A stretch of DNA of 64,000 nucleotides from a bacterium (GCA_030606215.1 JAUWGW010000003.1:57683-121682), one strand, 5' to 3'. Shown: positions 34,562 to 44,684, numbered from the stretch's first letter. Notes: a model not told the origin generated them from the letters alone. Program-made: numbers and translations.

Positions 34562-35356
34562 TCACCTGCTGTCCAGATATGCTTTTTTCAGGGTATCACC
34601 CCTTAGTCCCTGCCTCAAAGCTTCCAGAGCTAAAATTTCCTCCGGCGGCACGTTACCTAAATTGACATTTGTTCCAAATCTCATTATGAGGTATTGCTGC
34701 TGGTTCTTAATTGGAGCTTCCCATATGAGACAATCGACGTCTTCAATTCCTGAGATGATGCTATCTACTTCATCTCCCTTGACCTTTCCTTCCTTATCGT
34801 ATATACCTACTCCTTTACCGGCCTCTCTTGATTCCACAATAACCTTGAGAGCTCCCTGCTCAAGGTCATCTTTAATTTCCTCGTGCATCAAAGACAAAGC
34901 TATTTTCTCATCAGGGTCTTTCTTCCCAACTTCAGAAATAACTTTGAACCCTGCATCAATTGCCTTCCTGATTATTTCCTTTCTCTGCTCCCTGCCTATT
35001 TCTATAGTTCCGTCGGAAACCTCTATCATTGTGAACCCCAACTCTTTAGCTCTTTTTAGATACTTCTCATAAACATTCTGCCAGACTGCTACTTCAAGGA
35101 AAGTTCCTCCTGGCATGATATCAATCCCCGCATCAGCAATAATCTTGTTCTTTTCCTTCAAAACTTCTTCGTCGTAAAAGGCAGATGTCCCGAATGTCAA
35201 TTTTATATCGTCAATGTAGTCTGCGGCGATTTTAATTAAATCTTTAGTTGCTTCTACACCCAATCCTTTATCAAGAAGCATTGTATATCCAGTTTGCCTT
35301 GGTTTTTTGCTTCTCCCTTCAACGGGCATTGACAATACATTTTCCCATGCTTTCAT
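34562..35356 (-). CDS. comA: Phosphosulfolactate synthase
   Basis: The 264-residue TIM-barrel protein matches ComA: KPRQTGYTMLLDKGLGV at the N-terminus, DDIKLTFGTSAFY, IDIMPGGTFLEVAVWQN, EVSDGTIEI, VIVESREAGKGVGIYD and LIWEAPIKNQQQYLI. The enzyme joins sulfite to phosphoenolpyruvate to make phosphosulfolactate, first step of coenzyme M or sulfolactate synthesis. GGAG precedes the start. No comB or comC is seen in the window, so the final product is unclear. Confidence 0.92.
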   Translation of the reverse strand: MKAWENVLSMPVEGRSKKPRQTGYTMLLDKGLGVEATKDLIKIAADYIDDIKLTFGTSAFYDEEVLKEKNKIIADAGIDIMPGGTFLEVAVWQNVYEKYLKRAKELGFTMIEVSDGTIEIGREQRKEIIRKAIDAGFKVISEVGKKDPDEKIALSLMHEEIKDDLEQGALKVIVESREAGKGVGIYDKEGKVKGDEVDSIISGIEDVDCLIWEAPIKNQQQYLIMRFGTNVNLGNVPPEEILALEALRQGLRGDTLKKAYLDSR

Positions 35357-35368
35357 CCTTTATCTCCT

Positions 35369-36346
35369 CTATATAATTCCTTCCCAGCAATTCTGTGAAC
35401 CTGCAACGAGTTTGAGAATCTTCACTAACTGCCTCTTGTCCATGAAATTTCTTATTGCATCAAGCCGCCTGTCTCTTCCAACTGGACTATCGAGCCCTGA
35501 TACAGGAATTGACTCATAAAGCAAAACTTCCTCCCCTATTTTCTCAGTAGCATTATTGAAAAGCAATCTAAAAACTACTCTTTCCTTATCCCTCATATCT
35601 GACAGATGCACTTTGTCTCTCTTTTCCTCAACATGGGGGAAGAGGACAACTATTTCAGGGTCGGTTACTTCATCAAATGGAGTCTCAAACTTCCCGAGGT
35701 CAACCGCTATTTTCTTGCCCCATTCATCAGGAGTCTGCGGCAGTTCAATATCAAGTTGCTTAAGAATATCAGGATAACTGTATTTCAGATTGCCAATACG
35801 TATATTATCTACCAGAGAACCTTTATAGAGATGAAGCTTCCCGCCTTTAATTTCAAAATGGGTCATTTCAGTGGAGAACAGTTTGAGCCCGAGTTCCAAT
35901 CCCCTCAAGATGAGGCATGTCTTCCCGCTCCCAGCCGAACCGCAGGCAATGAAAAGGCGCCCGGTCTTTTCATCATACATGCTGCAGGCGTGGAAACTAT
36001 AGATGCTATATTTCTCTTCAAGCAGCATCAGCGCATAGCGAAAGATTAGTCCCTCATTGCCAAAGAAGCTGAACCTTAAATCATCAGTTTCCGAAGTCAG
36101 TTTAAGGAAAGAACCACTGGCGAGAATTTCATCATAGAAAATGTTGATTACTGGTATCATAGTTTCCTCATCAACAATTATAAGGTAACTGTCAAGCCCT
36201 CCGGAAAATTCTGTCTCGGTAACTTTATGGAAATCTGTAAGGAGAGACTCATATTCTGCCTTAAGAGGCAATTCGGGCAAAAGTTCTTTTCTGTTGGACA
36301 GGAGCCCAATCTTTAGATTAAGTATCTTAATTGCTTTCTTAAACAT
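35369..36346 (-). CDS. HPr kinase-like P-loop protein
   Basis: The 325-residue protein has a P-loop FIACGSAGSGKTCLILRGL in the middle, preceded by SIYSFHACSMYDEKTGR and followed by FSTEMTHFEIKGGKLHLYKG, recalling the C-terminal kinase fold of HPr kinase/phosphorylase. The N-terminal 130 residues are not recognised. It overlaps the ROK gene by eight bases and lies 12 bases before comA. No HPr or PTS gene is in the window, so its target is unknown. Confidence 0.65.
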   Translation of the reverse strand: MFKKAIKILNLKIGLLSNRKELLPELPLKAEYESLLTDFHKVTETEFSGGLDSYLIIVDEETMIPVINIFYDEILASGSFLKLTSETDDLRFSFFGNEGLIFRYALMLLEEKYSIYSFHACSMYDEKTGRLFIACGSAGSGKTCLILRGLELGLKLFSTEMTHFEIKGGKLHLYKGSLVDNIRIGNLKYSYPDILKQLDIELPQTPDEWGKKIAVDLGKFETPFDEVTDPEIVVLFPHVEEKRDKVHLSDMRDKERVVFRLLFNNATEKIGEEVLLYESIPVSGLDSPVGRDRRLDAIRNFMDKRQLVKILKLVAGSQNCWEGII

Positions 36347-37538
36347 GTGTCAGCTCCCACACCTCTTCGCTCTCGCACATAATCAGTGCGGCTGCTCCGA
36401 GAGCGCCGATATTATCTCCCAATTCAGAAAGCGTAATTCTCACAACTTTCCGCGGAACTTCAAGTGCCCTTTCCTCAACGGTTTCTCTAATCCGACTGAG
36501 GATTAATTCCCCTGCACTAACAAGATTCCCTGCAAGAATAATAAGTTCCGGGTTAAAGAGATTGATTATGTTGGCTATCGCCAGTCCCAGATACTCCCCT
36601 GTCTCTTTTGCAATTTCAAGAGCAATGCCGTCTCCTGATTTAGCCGCTTGTATTACTATTTCAGGGGTGATTTTTTTCCAATTTCCTTTCACTAACTTAT
36701 CAATCTTTGAACTCTCACCGTTCTTCATACGCTTCTTGATTCTTGCCACAATAGCTCGCCCGGAAGCCAATTCCTGCAGACATCCCCTGTTGCCGCACAT
36801 ACATTTTGGCCCGGTTCTATCCACAGTCATATGTCCGATTTCCCCGGCGCTTTCACTGACTCCTCTGAATAACTTCCCATCAACGACAACGCCGAGCCCT
36901 ATCCCGGAGCGCACTCCGAGACAAATCATATTATCAACATTGCGTGCCTGTCCAAACCATTTCTCAGCAAGTGCCATTGTGCGCATATTTTTCTCAATGT
37001 AGGTCGGCAGTTCAAACTCAAGACGCACAAGGTCGCCGATATGGACATCCCGCCAGCCAGGAAGGCTATAGTAGGAAATAGAAATACCTTTTCTGCTGTC
37101 AATGAGACCCGGGACTCCCAACCCGATGCCGAGCATTTTCTCGGTGGAGATACCAGATTTATCTATGACTTGATGTATGCTTTCTATTATTTTCCTGACG
37201 ATTGTCAGTTTATCGTCTTCGGTTTCTATCTTTCCTTTTACTGATGCAATTAGATTCCCAGTGAAATCTACCACAACAGCCATAATGCTTGTGGCTTCAA
37301 AATCTACCCCAATCGCATACGCCGCCTCGGGCTTCAATTCCAGGAGAACGGGTTTTCTCCCTCCGCTGGATTCACCCAGCCCTATCTCTCTTATGAACCC
37401 TCTGTGAAGCAGGTCATCCACTGCCTCCCCTACGGTGCCTTTACTGAGGTGTGTTACCTTAGCAATGTCATGCCTGGAAACTGCACCTGAACGGCGAATG
37501 ATATTCAGAATTTGAAGTTTTCTTGTGCCTCTTTTCAT
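36339..37538 (-). CDS. ROK-family transcriptional regulator
   Basis: The 399-residue protein has an N-terminal winged helix (GAVSRHDIAKVTHLSKGTVG) and a ROK sugar-kinase-like domain with GIGLGVPGLID, SAGEIGHMTVD and the zinc motif CMCGNRGCLQEL. It likely senses a sugar and controls the operon that follows. The start at ATG 37538 is chosen because a TTGACA-TAAAAT promoter lies right upstream; the TTG at 37574 would fall inside that promoter. In the zinc motif the usual GCLE Glu is Gln. Confidence 0.9.
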   Translation of the reverse strand: MKRGTRKLQILNIIRRSGAVSRHDIAKVTHLSKGTVGEAVDDLLHRGFIREIGLGESSGGRKPVLLELKPEAAYAIGVDFEATSIMAVVVDFTGNLIASVKGKIETEDDKLTIVRKIIESIHQVIDKSGISTEKMLGIGLGVPGLIDSRKGISISYYSLPGWRDVHIGDLVRLEFELPTYIEKNMRTMALAEKWFGQARNVDNMICLGVRSGIGLGVVVDGKLFRGVSESAGEIGHMTVDRTGPKCMCGNRGCLQELASGRAIVARIKKRMKNGESSKIDKLVKGNWKKITPEIVIQAAKSGDGIALEIAKETGEYLGLAIANIINLFNPELIILAGNLVSAGELILSRIRETVEERALEVPRKVVRITLSELGDNIGALGAAALIMCESEEVWELTHV

Positions 37539-37558
37539 GAATTCAACCCGTGGCCGAG

Positions 37559-37587
37559 ATTTTACAATATCCAACTAATCCTGTCAA
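37559..37587 (-). promoter_or_regulatory. Promoter of the ROK-led operon
   Basis: On the minus strand a perfect TTGACA and TAAAAT are 17 bases apart, with the ATG about 20 bases beyond the -10. It probably drives the long gene run down to pgk. Confidence 0.65.
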
Positions 37588-37683
37588 GCACTTTTTCCAC
37601 TTTTTCCCTAAGTTCAGGAATTGAACAAGAAGAGTGAAGCGGCAAGTTTTCTTGGACTTATGCCGAAAATGGAAAAAGATAGG

Positions 37684-38736
37684 TCAAATGGGGAATCTCT
37701 TAAGGTAGTTTTTTTTAACTTCGGGATTAATCCATGCAATTTCTCTTGGGAATCTTCCCTCAAGAGCACTCCTTATTTCCATTGCCCCTTTTCGCTTAAC
37801 ATCCCTTACAGACCTTGTGGAGGTGAATGCGCAATGCGGTGTTATTAAAACATTCGGCATTCTCCTCAAAGTATCAAAGGTGGGATTGTTCCCGCTTCTC
37901 AAATATGAATTTTGTCTTGGCTCTCCCTCAATAACGTCAATTGCGATGCCGCTTATCTTGTGAGTTCTTATCGCTGAGATTAAGACAGCGGTGTCCATAA
38001 CCTCGCCACGACAAACGTTGATAATATATGCGCCTTTTTTCATTAACCTGAATTCTTTCCTGCCAAGCATCCTGAATGTTGGGTGTTTCCCCTCCCTCGT
38101 CAGAGGAACATTGAGCGAAATTATATCCGCATTTCTCAGTAAGTCAGAGAGTCTTCTCATCCTTTTTGTTTTCTTACGTTCAAAATCAGCAGTGGTTATG
38201 AATGGGTCGTAGGAAATTACATTAAACCCAACCCCGCTTGCTTTTCTGCTCAATGCACCGCCAATTCTTCCAAGTCCAATAATACCCAGAGTTACATCTT
38301 TTGCCATATCTGCTTTTATACCCTGTGCGCTCCAATACCTTTTTCTGACTCTCTCTTCAAATTCCTTTATAGCCCTTATTTTCATAAGAGCAAGGGTTAG
38401 CGCATGTTCGGAGACAGCGTCAGTACAGTAATCAGGGACAAACGTAACGATAATCCCTTTACGGGTAGCTGCTTTTATATCTATATTATCGTATCCTCCG
38501 CCAAACCGCGTAATTATCCTGCATCTTTCTAATTTATCAATGATATCCCGCGTGATTCTTGTATGCCGCACGCCAATTCCATCAGCATTCCTGCCGTTCC
38601 TGATAATTCTCTGCGTATCACTTGTTCTTGATGTTCTCTCATCCTTCTTAACTGCGGCAATATCCCTGAGAAGCTTCTTTTCAATCTTTATGTCTTTCCC
38701 GTGTATATCAGCTAAGTATACAAGATATTTTTTCAT
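37684..38736 (-). CDS. D-isomer-specific 2-hydroxyacid dehydrogenase
   Basis: The 350-residue protein carries RFGGGYDNIDI, the NAD-binding GIIGLGRIGGAL, NVCRGEVMDTA with the catalytic Arg, and ITPHCAF with the catalytic His. It is close in layout to C-terminal-binding-protein-type dehydrogenases. It reduces a 2-oxo acid to a D-hydroxy acid or the reverse. It follows purH by seven bases and closes the galE-to-purH gene run. The N-terminus is unusually Arg-rich. Substrate unknown. Confidence 0.88.
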   Translation of the reverse strand: MKKYLVYLADIHGKDIKIEKKLLRDIAAVKKDERTSRTSDTQRIIRNGRNADGIGVRHTRITRDIIDKLERCRIITRFGGGYDNIDIKAATRKGIIVTFVPDYCTDAVSEHALTLALMKIRAIKEFEERVRKRYWSAQGIKADMAKDVTLGIIGLGRIGGALSRKASGVGFNVISYDPFITTADFERKKTKRMRRLSDLLRNADIISLNVPLTREGKHPTFRMLGRKEFRLMKKGAYIINVCRGEVMDTAVLISAIRTHKISGIAIDVIEGEPRQNSYLRSGNNPTFDTLRRMPNVLITPHCAFTSTRSVRDVKRKGAMEIRSALEGRFPREIAWINPEVKKNYLKRFPI

Positions 38737-38743
38737 TAAATGT

Positions 38744-40273
38744 TCAGTGTTTGAAGTGTCTCATCCCTGTGAAGACCATTGCCATCTTGTGCTTATTGAC
38801 AGCTTCAATAACTTCCTTATCTCTGAGTGAGCCTCCGGGCTGGATTATTGCTTTCACTCCTGCTTTTGCTGCTTCCTCAACTGCATCGGGGAAAGGGAAG
38901 AAAGCGTCGGATGCCATTACCGAGCCTTTAGCTAATTCTCCTGCTTTCCTGCAGGCTATTTTTACCGAGTCTACTCTGCTCATCTGCCCTGCTCCTATCC
39001 CAACTGTCCTTGTCCCCTGTGCAAGAACAATTGCATTGGATTTGACATGCTTGCTTATCTTCCATGCGAAGAGAAGAGAACTAAATTCATTGTCGTCAGG
39101 TTTTCTGTCGCTTACTATCTGACATTTTTCAGTTTTCACCTGACGAAGGTCTTTTTCCTGGAGTAACATCCCCCACTCCACTTTCTTAATGTCCAGTTTG
39201 CCGCGTTCAGGTGAATCAGCAATAATCAACCTCATATTCTTTTTGCCCTTCAGAATTCTAAGAGCGCCTTCGCTAAATTCCGGTGCTATTACTGCTTCTA
39301 CGAAAGGAGAGGAAACAATTGCCTTAGCTGTTTCTTCATCAACCTGCATATTCAGCCCGACAATACTTCCAAAGGCAGATACGGGGTCACATGCGAGTGC
39401 CTGTGAATAAGCTTCTGAAAGAGTTTTCCCGCATGCAGTTCCGCATGGATTTGTGTGCTTTATTACCACTGCGGCCGGCTTTTCAAATTCAGCGCTAATA
39501 GAAAAAGCAGAGTCCAGATCGAGAATATTATTGAATGAGAGTTCTTTTCCGTGTAATTGTTTGAGGGAACCTTTGCTGATGGTGTCTTTATAGAAACAAG
39601 CTTTCTGATGGGGATTTTCTCCATAACGCAGTTCCTGTGTCTTTGTAAATCCGAGAGTGAAAGTGTCGGCAAATTTGAATTCTTTGGTGCCGGTAAGGTA
39701 ATTGCAAATAGCACTATCATATCTCGCTGTATGTGAGAAAACTTCTGTTCTCAAATTCTCTTTTGTTTCAAGAGACAATTCCCCGCTCTTTTCCTCAAGT
39801 TCTTTCAGTATTTCAGGGTAGCGCGTCGGATTTACAATAACAGTGACAGATTCATAGTTTTTTGCCGCTGACCTGAGCATTGTAGGTCCGCCGATATCTA
39901 TATTTTCTATTGCAGTCTCAAGCGTTACATCCGGTTTTGAAATTGTCTCCTCAAAAGGATAGAGATTCACAACAACCATATCAATTGGCAATATATTATG
40001 TTTTTGTAATTCTTCCATGTGTTTTTTATTGTCCCTGCGCGCTAAGAGTCCTCCGTGAATTTTGGGATGGAGTGTCTTAACTCTCCCATCAAGCATTTCC
40101 GGGAATCCTGTGTAATCACTTACCAGTTTGATATCAATACCGTTCTCTTTGAGGAGTTTTGCTGTCCCCCCGGTTGAAAGTATCTCAATTCCGAATTTCA
40201 CAAGCCCCTTTGCAAAATCAACAATTCCCTCCTTATCGGAGACGCTTATCAAAACCCTTTCAATCTTTGCCAT
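38744..40273 (-). CDS. purH: Bifunctional AICAR transformylase/IMP cyclohydrolase
   Basis: The 509-residue protein is a full-length PurH: an N-terminal IMP cyclohydrolase with RVLISVSDKEGIVDFAKGL, LSTGGTAKLL, DGRVKTLHPKIHGGLL, and a C-terminal transformylase with QELRYGENPHQKA, LSFNNILDLDSA, VVIKHTNPCG and VMASDAFFPFPD. It carries out the last two steps of IMP synthesis using 10-formyl-tetrahydrofolate. The neighbours (hppA upstream, dehydrogenase downstream) are not purine genes. Confidence 0.97.
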   Translation of the reverse strand: MAKIERVLISVSDKEGIVDFAKGLVKFGIEILSTGGTAKLLKENGIDIKLVSDYTGFPEMLDGRVKTLHPKIHGGLLARRDNKKHMEELQKHNILPIDMVVVNLYPFEETISKPDVTLETAIENIDIGGPTMLRSAAKNYESVTVIVNPTRYPEILKELEEKSGELSLETKENLRTEVFSHTARYDSAICNYLTGTKEFKFADTFTLGFTKTQELRYGENPHQKACFYKDTISKGSLKQLHGKELSFNNILDLDSAFSISAEFEKPAAVVIKHTNPCGTACGKTLSEAYSQALACDPVSAFGSIVGLNMQVDEETAKAIVSSPFVEAVIAPEFSEGALRILKGKKNMRLIIADSPERGKLDIKKVEWGMLLQEKDLRQVKTEKCQIVSDRKPDDNEFSSLLFAWKISKHVKSNAIVLAQGTRTVGIGAGQMSRVDSVKIACRKAGELAKGSVMASDAFFPFPDAVEEAAKAGVKAIIQPGGSLRDKEVIEAVNKHKMAMVFTGMRHFKH

Positions 40274-40304
40274 GTCTTACCCCCTTCTTTTGTGAGTTTC
40301 TCTG

Positions 40305-42317
40305 CTAAAGAAATAATGGTGCTAAAACAAGCGAGATTACAGCCATGAGTTTTATCAGAATGTTTATGGATGGACCAACTGTATCTTTCAAGGGGTCTCC
40401 AACTGTATCCCCTACAACTGCCGCCGCATGGGTTGGAGTTCCCTTCCCTCCATAATTACCCTCTTCAATATACTTCTTGGCATTGTCAAGAGCGCCGCCT
40501 GAATTGGCGCTCTGAATACCGAGCATAACTCCTGTAATCAATGCTCCGATGAGAACACCTGCAAGTCCTTCTGCTCCAAGGGTGAATCCTATAATAACCG
40601 GGACAGCTATTACAATTGCGCCCGGAACCATCATCCCGTTAATAGCTGTTTTTGTGCTTATATCAACACATTTTGCTGAATCAGGCATCACCTTTCCTTC
40701 CATCAACCCCGGAATTTCTTTAAACTGTCTCCTCACTTCCCTTATCATCTGAAAAGCGCAATTACCTACTGCTCTAAAAAGCATTGACGAGAACAGGAAA
40801 GGAAGCATGCCTCCGAGAAGCAAGCCCGCTATCACATATGGGTCTTTCATACTGATAATATCTATTCTGGCAGCACTCATGAAAGCAGCCAGAAGTCCCA
40901 GTGAAGCAAAAGCCGCTGAACCTATGGCAAACCCTTTTCCAATAGCCGCAGTTGTGTTGCCAACAGCATCAAGTTTATCAGTTATTTTCCTGACGGATGG
41001 GTCAAGCCTTGCCATTTCTGCTATACCACCGGCATTATCCGCAACAGGACCATAACTATCAACTGCTACCACCATTCCTGTTGTGGCAAGCATTCCCAGA
41101 GCCGCCATTGCCACTCCATATGGCCCTGCAAAATAGTGAGAAACAACAACTGCAACCGCAAGGACAATTACAGGAACAGCAGTGCTTTGCATGCCTACTG
41201 CCAGCCCTTCAGTCACGGTAATTGCAGGTCCTGTCTGCGATTTCTCAGCGAGTCTCCTGACAGGAAAGAAATTTGAGGAAGTGAAAAACTCACTCGTCAA
41301 TCCAATGATAATCCCTGATATTACACCGGCGACAGCTGCGTAAAATGGTCCAAGGAGTGGGTATTCACCATAGCTTGCGCCAAAATTTCTGACGATAAAA
41401 TATGTAGCTGAAATGGTCAAGACAGCCGAGAGATATGTCCCGCCCATAAGAGATTTCTGCGCATTTTTCCTTCCAAACAATTTCACATAACTTATCCCTA
41501 TTATTGATGAAATGATACCCGCAGTTGCTATGTAAAGCGGCATAAGTTTAAGTTGAGGCGCTACAAGTCCAAGTCCCCCTGCAATTGCAATGCTTGCAAT
41601 TATTGATTCAACATAGGATTCAAGCAAATCTGTCCCAAGTCCTGCAACATCTCCTACATTGTCCCCTACGTTATCTGCAATCACTGCCGGGTTTCTCGGG
41701 TCATCTTCGGGAATTCCTGCCTCAACTTTTCCAACAAGGTCAGCCCCCATATCAGCGCCTTTTGTAAATATTCCGCCGCCGCTGCGTGCAAAAAGGGCTA
41801 CGAAACTTGCTCCCATTGCATAGCCATTAATGATGCTTGGCTCACCCTTGAAGAAGATGTAAACGAGGCACAGACCAAGAAGCGCAAGCCCGACAACACT
41901 CATTCCCATAACTCCGCCACTTGAGATTGCCACTGTTAGAGCTCCTTTTAACCCGGAGTCTGAAGCCGCCTGGGCAGTGCGGCTGTTAGCGCGGGTTGCA
42001 ATACTCATCCCTATATAGCCTGCAAGAGCTGATGTGAATGCTCCTGCGATGAAGGCTACTGATGTAGCCCAGCCCAGTCCAACTCCCGGTTTCAGGTATG
42101 GCGCAATGGAAATCAAGATTGCAACAATAATTACCAACATTGAAACATATGTGTATTCCCGTTTCAGGAAAGCTTTTGCTCCGTCCTGCACTGATTTTGA
42201 GATATCCTGCATTAGTTTATTTCCTGGGTTTTTCCTGAGAACACAGTATATAAGGTAGCAAACATAGAGAAGCGCAGCAATACTTCCTCCCAACGGTATC
42301 AACAATTCCTTAGTCAT
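40305..42317 (-). CDS. hppA: Membrane-bound ion-pumping pyrophosphatase, K+-dependent type
   Basis: The 670-residue protein has about 16 membrane helices and the PPi-binding motifs [39 protein letters not shown] and a C-terminal [14 protein letters not shown]. It couples PPi hydrolysis to H+ or Na+ pumping. At the [10 protein letters not shown] site Ala replaces the Lys found in K+-independent enzymes, so it should need K+; such enzymes may pump Na+ (family knowledge). It starts overlapping the fumarase beta stop by eight bases. Confidence 0.97.
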   Translation of the reverse strand: MTKELLIPLGGSIAALLYVCYLIYCVLRKNPGNKLMQDISKSVQDGAKAFLKREYTYVSMLVIIVAILISIAPYLKPGVGLGWATSVAFIAGAFTSALAGYIGMSIATRANSRTAQAASDSGLKGALTVAISSGGVMGMSVVGLALLGLCLVYIFFKGEPSIINGYAMGASFVALFARSGGGIFTKGADMGADLVGKVEAGIPEDDPRNPAVIADNVGDNVGDVAGLGTDLLESYVESIIASIAIAGGLGLVAPQLKLMPLYIATAGIISSIIGISYVKLFGRKNAQKSLMGGTYLSAVLTISATYFIVRNFGASYGEYPLLGPFYAAVAGVISGIIIGLTSEFFTSSNFFPVRRLAEKSQTGPAITVTEGLAVGMQSTAVPVIVLAVAVVVSHYFAGPYGVAMAALGMLATTGMVVAVDSYGPVADNAGGIAEMARLDPSVRKITDKLDAVGNTTAAIGKGFAIGSAAFASLGLLAAFMSAARIDIISMKDPYVIAGLLLGGMLPFLFSSMLFRAVGNCAFQMIREVRRQFKEIPGLMEGKVMPDSAKCVDISTKTAINGMMVPGAIVIAVPVIIGFTLGAEGLAGVLIGALITGVMLGIQSANSGGALDNAKKYIEEGNYGGKGTPTHAAAVVGDTVGDPLKDTVGPSINILIKLMAVISLVLAPLFL

Positions 42318-42900
42318 TTTCCTCCTCCGTTAAAGAATTTTCATGTATGCGGGATTTTACCATTATCAACCTTAGCTTTTCCTTATACCAGTCACGACCA
42401 TATATGTCATTTATGACGATTGCAGGAAAATCCTTCACCTCAAATTTCCAGAGTGCTTCGGGTCCTAATTCTTTATACGCAATTACTTCCGCCTTGATAA
42501 TTTTCTGACTGAGTAGAGCTCCTATCCCGCCAATTGCTCCAAAATATACAGCCTTATACTTCGCAATTGCTTCTACCACTTCTTCTGAGCGGGCTCCTTT
42601 GCCCAGCATGCCTTTCAACCCTGCAGAAAGGAGTGCTGGCGTATAGGGGTCCATACGATAACTCGTTGTCGGGCCTGCTGAACCAATAACTTCACCAGGA
42701 CGTGGAGGAGTGGGACCTACGTAATAGATTATTTGACCATTAATATCAAAAGGCAGCTTCTCGCCTCTTTGGATTAATTTAGTAAGTTTTTTGTGGGCAG
42801 CGTCCCTCGCGCCAAAAAGGATACCATTAATGAGGACCCTATCGCCGGCGTGAAGCTGCGATATGATTTTCTCATCAATTGGAGTATTGATCTTAATCAT
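42310..42900 (-). CDS. Fumarate hydratase class I, beta subunit
   Basis: The 196-residue protein resembles the C-terminal half of class I fumarases: GDRVLINGILFGARDAAHKK, YVGPTPPRPGEVIGSAGPTT, YRMDPYTPALLSAGLKGMLG and GKGARSEEVV. The class I enzyme interconverts fumarate and malate with an oxygen-labile 4Fe-4S cluster held by the alpha subunit. It follows that gene by 11 bases and is followed by hppA in overlap. A tartrate dehydratase role cannot be excluded by sequence alone. Confidence 0.92.
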   Translation of the reverse strand: MIKINTPIDEKIISQLHAGDRVLINGILFGARDAAHKKLTKLIQRGEKLPFDINGQIIYYVGPTPPRPGEVIGSAGPTTSYRMDPYTPALLSAGLKGMLGKGARSEEVVEAIAKYKAVYFGAIGGIGALLSQKIIKAEVIAYKELGPEALWKFEVKDFPAIVINDIYGRDWYKEKLRLIMVKSRIHENSLTEEEND

Positions 42901-42911
42901 GGTCTGAACTT

Positions 42912-43745
42912 TTATAATATCACTTCCTTACGTCTGCAGGCATGGCAGTTTATGTTTACAGCTACGGGGAGAGTTGCTATATGGCAGGGGAAACTTTCCA
43001 CATTTACCGCGAGAGCTGTTGTCCTGCCGCCAAAACCGGCAGGTCCAATACCCAGAGAATTTATCTCCTCAAGAAGTTCCTTTTCCAGCTCTGCCATGAA
43101 TGAAGATGATTTCTTAAGAGACCTTGCACAAGCTTTCTTTGCGAGCAACATTGCTTTTTCTACTGTCCCTCCGATTCCAACTCCTATGACCATCGGAGGG
43201 CAGGCGTTTGCGCCGGCATTTTTCACCTGTTCAAGGACAAATTCCTTGATACCATTTTCGGCATCTCCCGGCTTGAGCATTTTTACACCACTCATATTCT
43301 CACTGCCAGCTCCTTTCGCCATAACAACTATTTTTACGCTTTCCCCTGGGACAATTTCCATATGAATTACTGGCGGCGTATTATCGCCTGTATTTATGCG
43401 TTTTATGGGGTCATTGACAATTGAAGCGCGCAGATACCCTTCCTTTGTTCCCTCTCTTATCCCTTCTTCAATTGCTTTGTAGATTGGCCCCTCAATTTTT
43501 ACTCCCTGTCCTATGGAGATGAATATAACAGGAAAACCTGTATCCTGGCAGATCGGGATTTTCTTTTTTGAGGCAATTTCTGCATTCTCAAGTATTTTTT
43601 CAATAACTTCCCTTCCCGATTGTGAATCCTCTTTTTCCAGTGAATCCTTTAGAGCGCCTATTACGTCTTCTGGAAGTTCAAAATTTGCTTCCATCCAGAG
43701 CCTTTTTACTTCCTCTTTTATCTGACTGGTTTGTATTACTCTCAT
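42912..43745 (-). CDS. Fumarate hydratase class I, alpha subunit
   Basis: The 277-residue protein matches the alpha subunit: IPICQDTGFPVIFISIGQGV with a cluster Cys, GDNTPPVIHMEIVPGES, AKGAGSENMSGVKML, NACPPMVIGVGIGGT with a second Cys, and GIGPAGFGGRTTALAV. It binds the 4Fe-4S cluster and, with the beta subunit, forms fumarase. It lies one base after mdh, so malate dehydrogenase and fumarase form a C4-acid module. Confidence 0.93.
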   Translation of the reverse strand: MRVIQTSQIKEEVKRLWMEANFELPEDVIGALKDSLEKEDSQSGREVIEKILENAEIASKKKIPICQDTGFPVIFISIGQGVKIEGPIYKAIEEGIREGTKEGYLRASIVNDPIKRINTGDNTPPVIHMEIVPGESVKIVVMAKGAGSENMSGVKMLKPGDAENGIKEFVLEQVKNAGANACPPMVIGVGIGGTVEKAMLLAKKACARSLKKSSSFMAELEKELLEEINSLGIGPAGFGGRTTALAVNVESFPCHIATLPVAVNINCHACRRKEVIL

Positions 43746-43746
43746 C

Positions 43747-44670
43747 TCACAAAATTTCTTTTATAGATTGTCTGTAAATTGCTGCTGATTTATGGAGCGC
43801 CTCTTTTTCTTTATCCGTCAAACTTATTTCAACTACTTCCCTAACCCCTTTTTTTCCTAGCCTGACAGGTACCCCAACATAGATATCTTTCAGTCCATAC
43901 TCTCCGTTAAGATAAGCTGAGGCAGGTAAAAGCGAATTGGTATCTTTCACCATTGCATCCAGCATCATAAGTGTAGCTCCTGCAGGAGCATAATATGCAC
44001 TGCCTGTTTTGAGAAGAGAGACGATTTCTGCTCCACCGGAACGGGTTTTCTCTATTACCCTCTCAATTGTCTCCCTTGATAACACCTCAACAAGGGGTTT
44101 TCCAGAAACAGTGGTTTTGGAGATTATTGGAACCATTGAGTTGCCATGCCCACCGAGAATAATTGTTGAGATTTCTTGAGGTGGGACTTTACATTCCTGA
44201 GCTATAAAATATTTTAGTCTTGCAGTATCAAGAACTCCTGCCTGTCCGAGCACACAGTTTGGCTTAAAATTACTTTTTTTATATGCAAGGTATGTCATAA
44301 CATCAAGCGGATTTGTTACGACGAGGATGATAGATTCAGGCGCATAGGTTGCAATTTCTTTCACAACTGAACTCACAATTTCGGAGTTCTTCTTGAGAAG
44401 GTCAAGACGCGACATGCCTGGTTTTCGCGGGAGCCCTGCTGTTATAACTACAATCTTGCTATTTTTTATCTCTGAGTAATCATCAGTTCCGACTATGCTG
44501 TTCTTCTCAAACCCGGCGAGGGCTCCAGCCTGCATTATATCAAGAGCTTTACCTTTCGCCAGCCCCTCTACATAGTCAATGAGGATGACATTTCCGAGTT
44601 TTCTCTCAAGAGTTAGAAATGCAAGCGTTGCACCTACCTGCCCTGCCCCAATTATAGATATGGTTGACAT
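43747..44670 (-). CDS. mdh: Malate dehydrogenase (LDH/MDH family)
   Basis: The 307-residue protein has the NAD loop IIGAGQVGATLAFL, VVITAGLPRKPGMSRLDLL, VVTNPLDVMTYLAYK and ILGGHGNSMVP with the catalytic His. The Arg in AGLPRKPG, where lactate dehydrogenases have Gln, marks malate as substrate. With the adjacent fumarase genes it can carry oxaloacetate to fumarate in a reductive branch (inference). Start and length are normal. Confidence 0.94.
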   Translation of the reverse strand: MSTISIIGAGQVGATLAFLTLERKLGNVILIDYVEGLAKGKALDIMQAGALAGFEKNSIVGTDDYSEIKNSKIVVITAGLPRKPGMSRLDLLKKNSEIVSSVVKEIATYAPESIILVVTNPLDVMTYLAYKKSNFKPNCVLGQAGVLDTARLKYFIAQECKVPPQEISTIILGGHGNSMVPIISKTTVSGKPLVEVLSRETIERVIEKTRSGGAEIVSLLKTGSAYYAPAGATLMMLDAMVKDTNSLLPASAYLNGEYGLKDIYVGVPVRLGKKGVREVVEISLTDKEKEALHKSAAIYRQSIKEIL

Positions 44671-44684
44671 TTAAAGTTCCTTTC

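Noticed and set aside
40997-41221. Rightward Gln/Pro-rich ORF within hppA
   Set aside because: It is antisense to conserved pyrophosphatase helices; the odd composition is a reflection of the membrane-protein codons.
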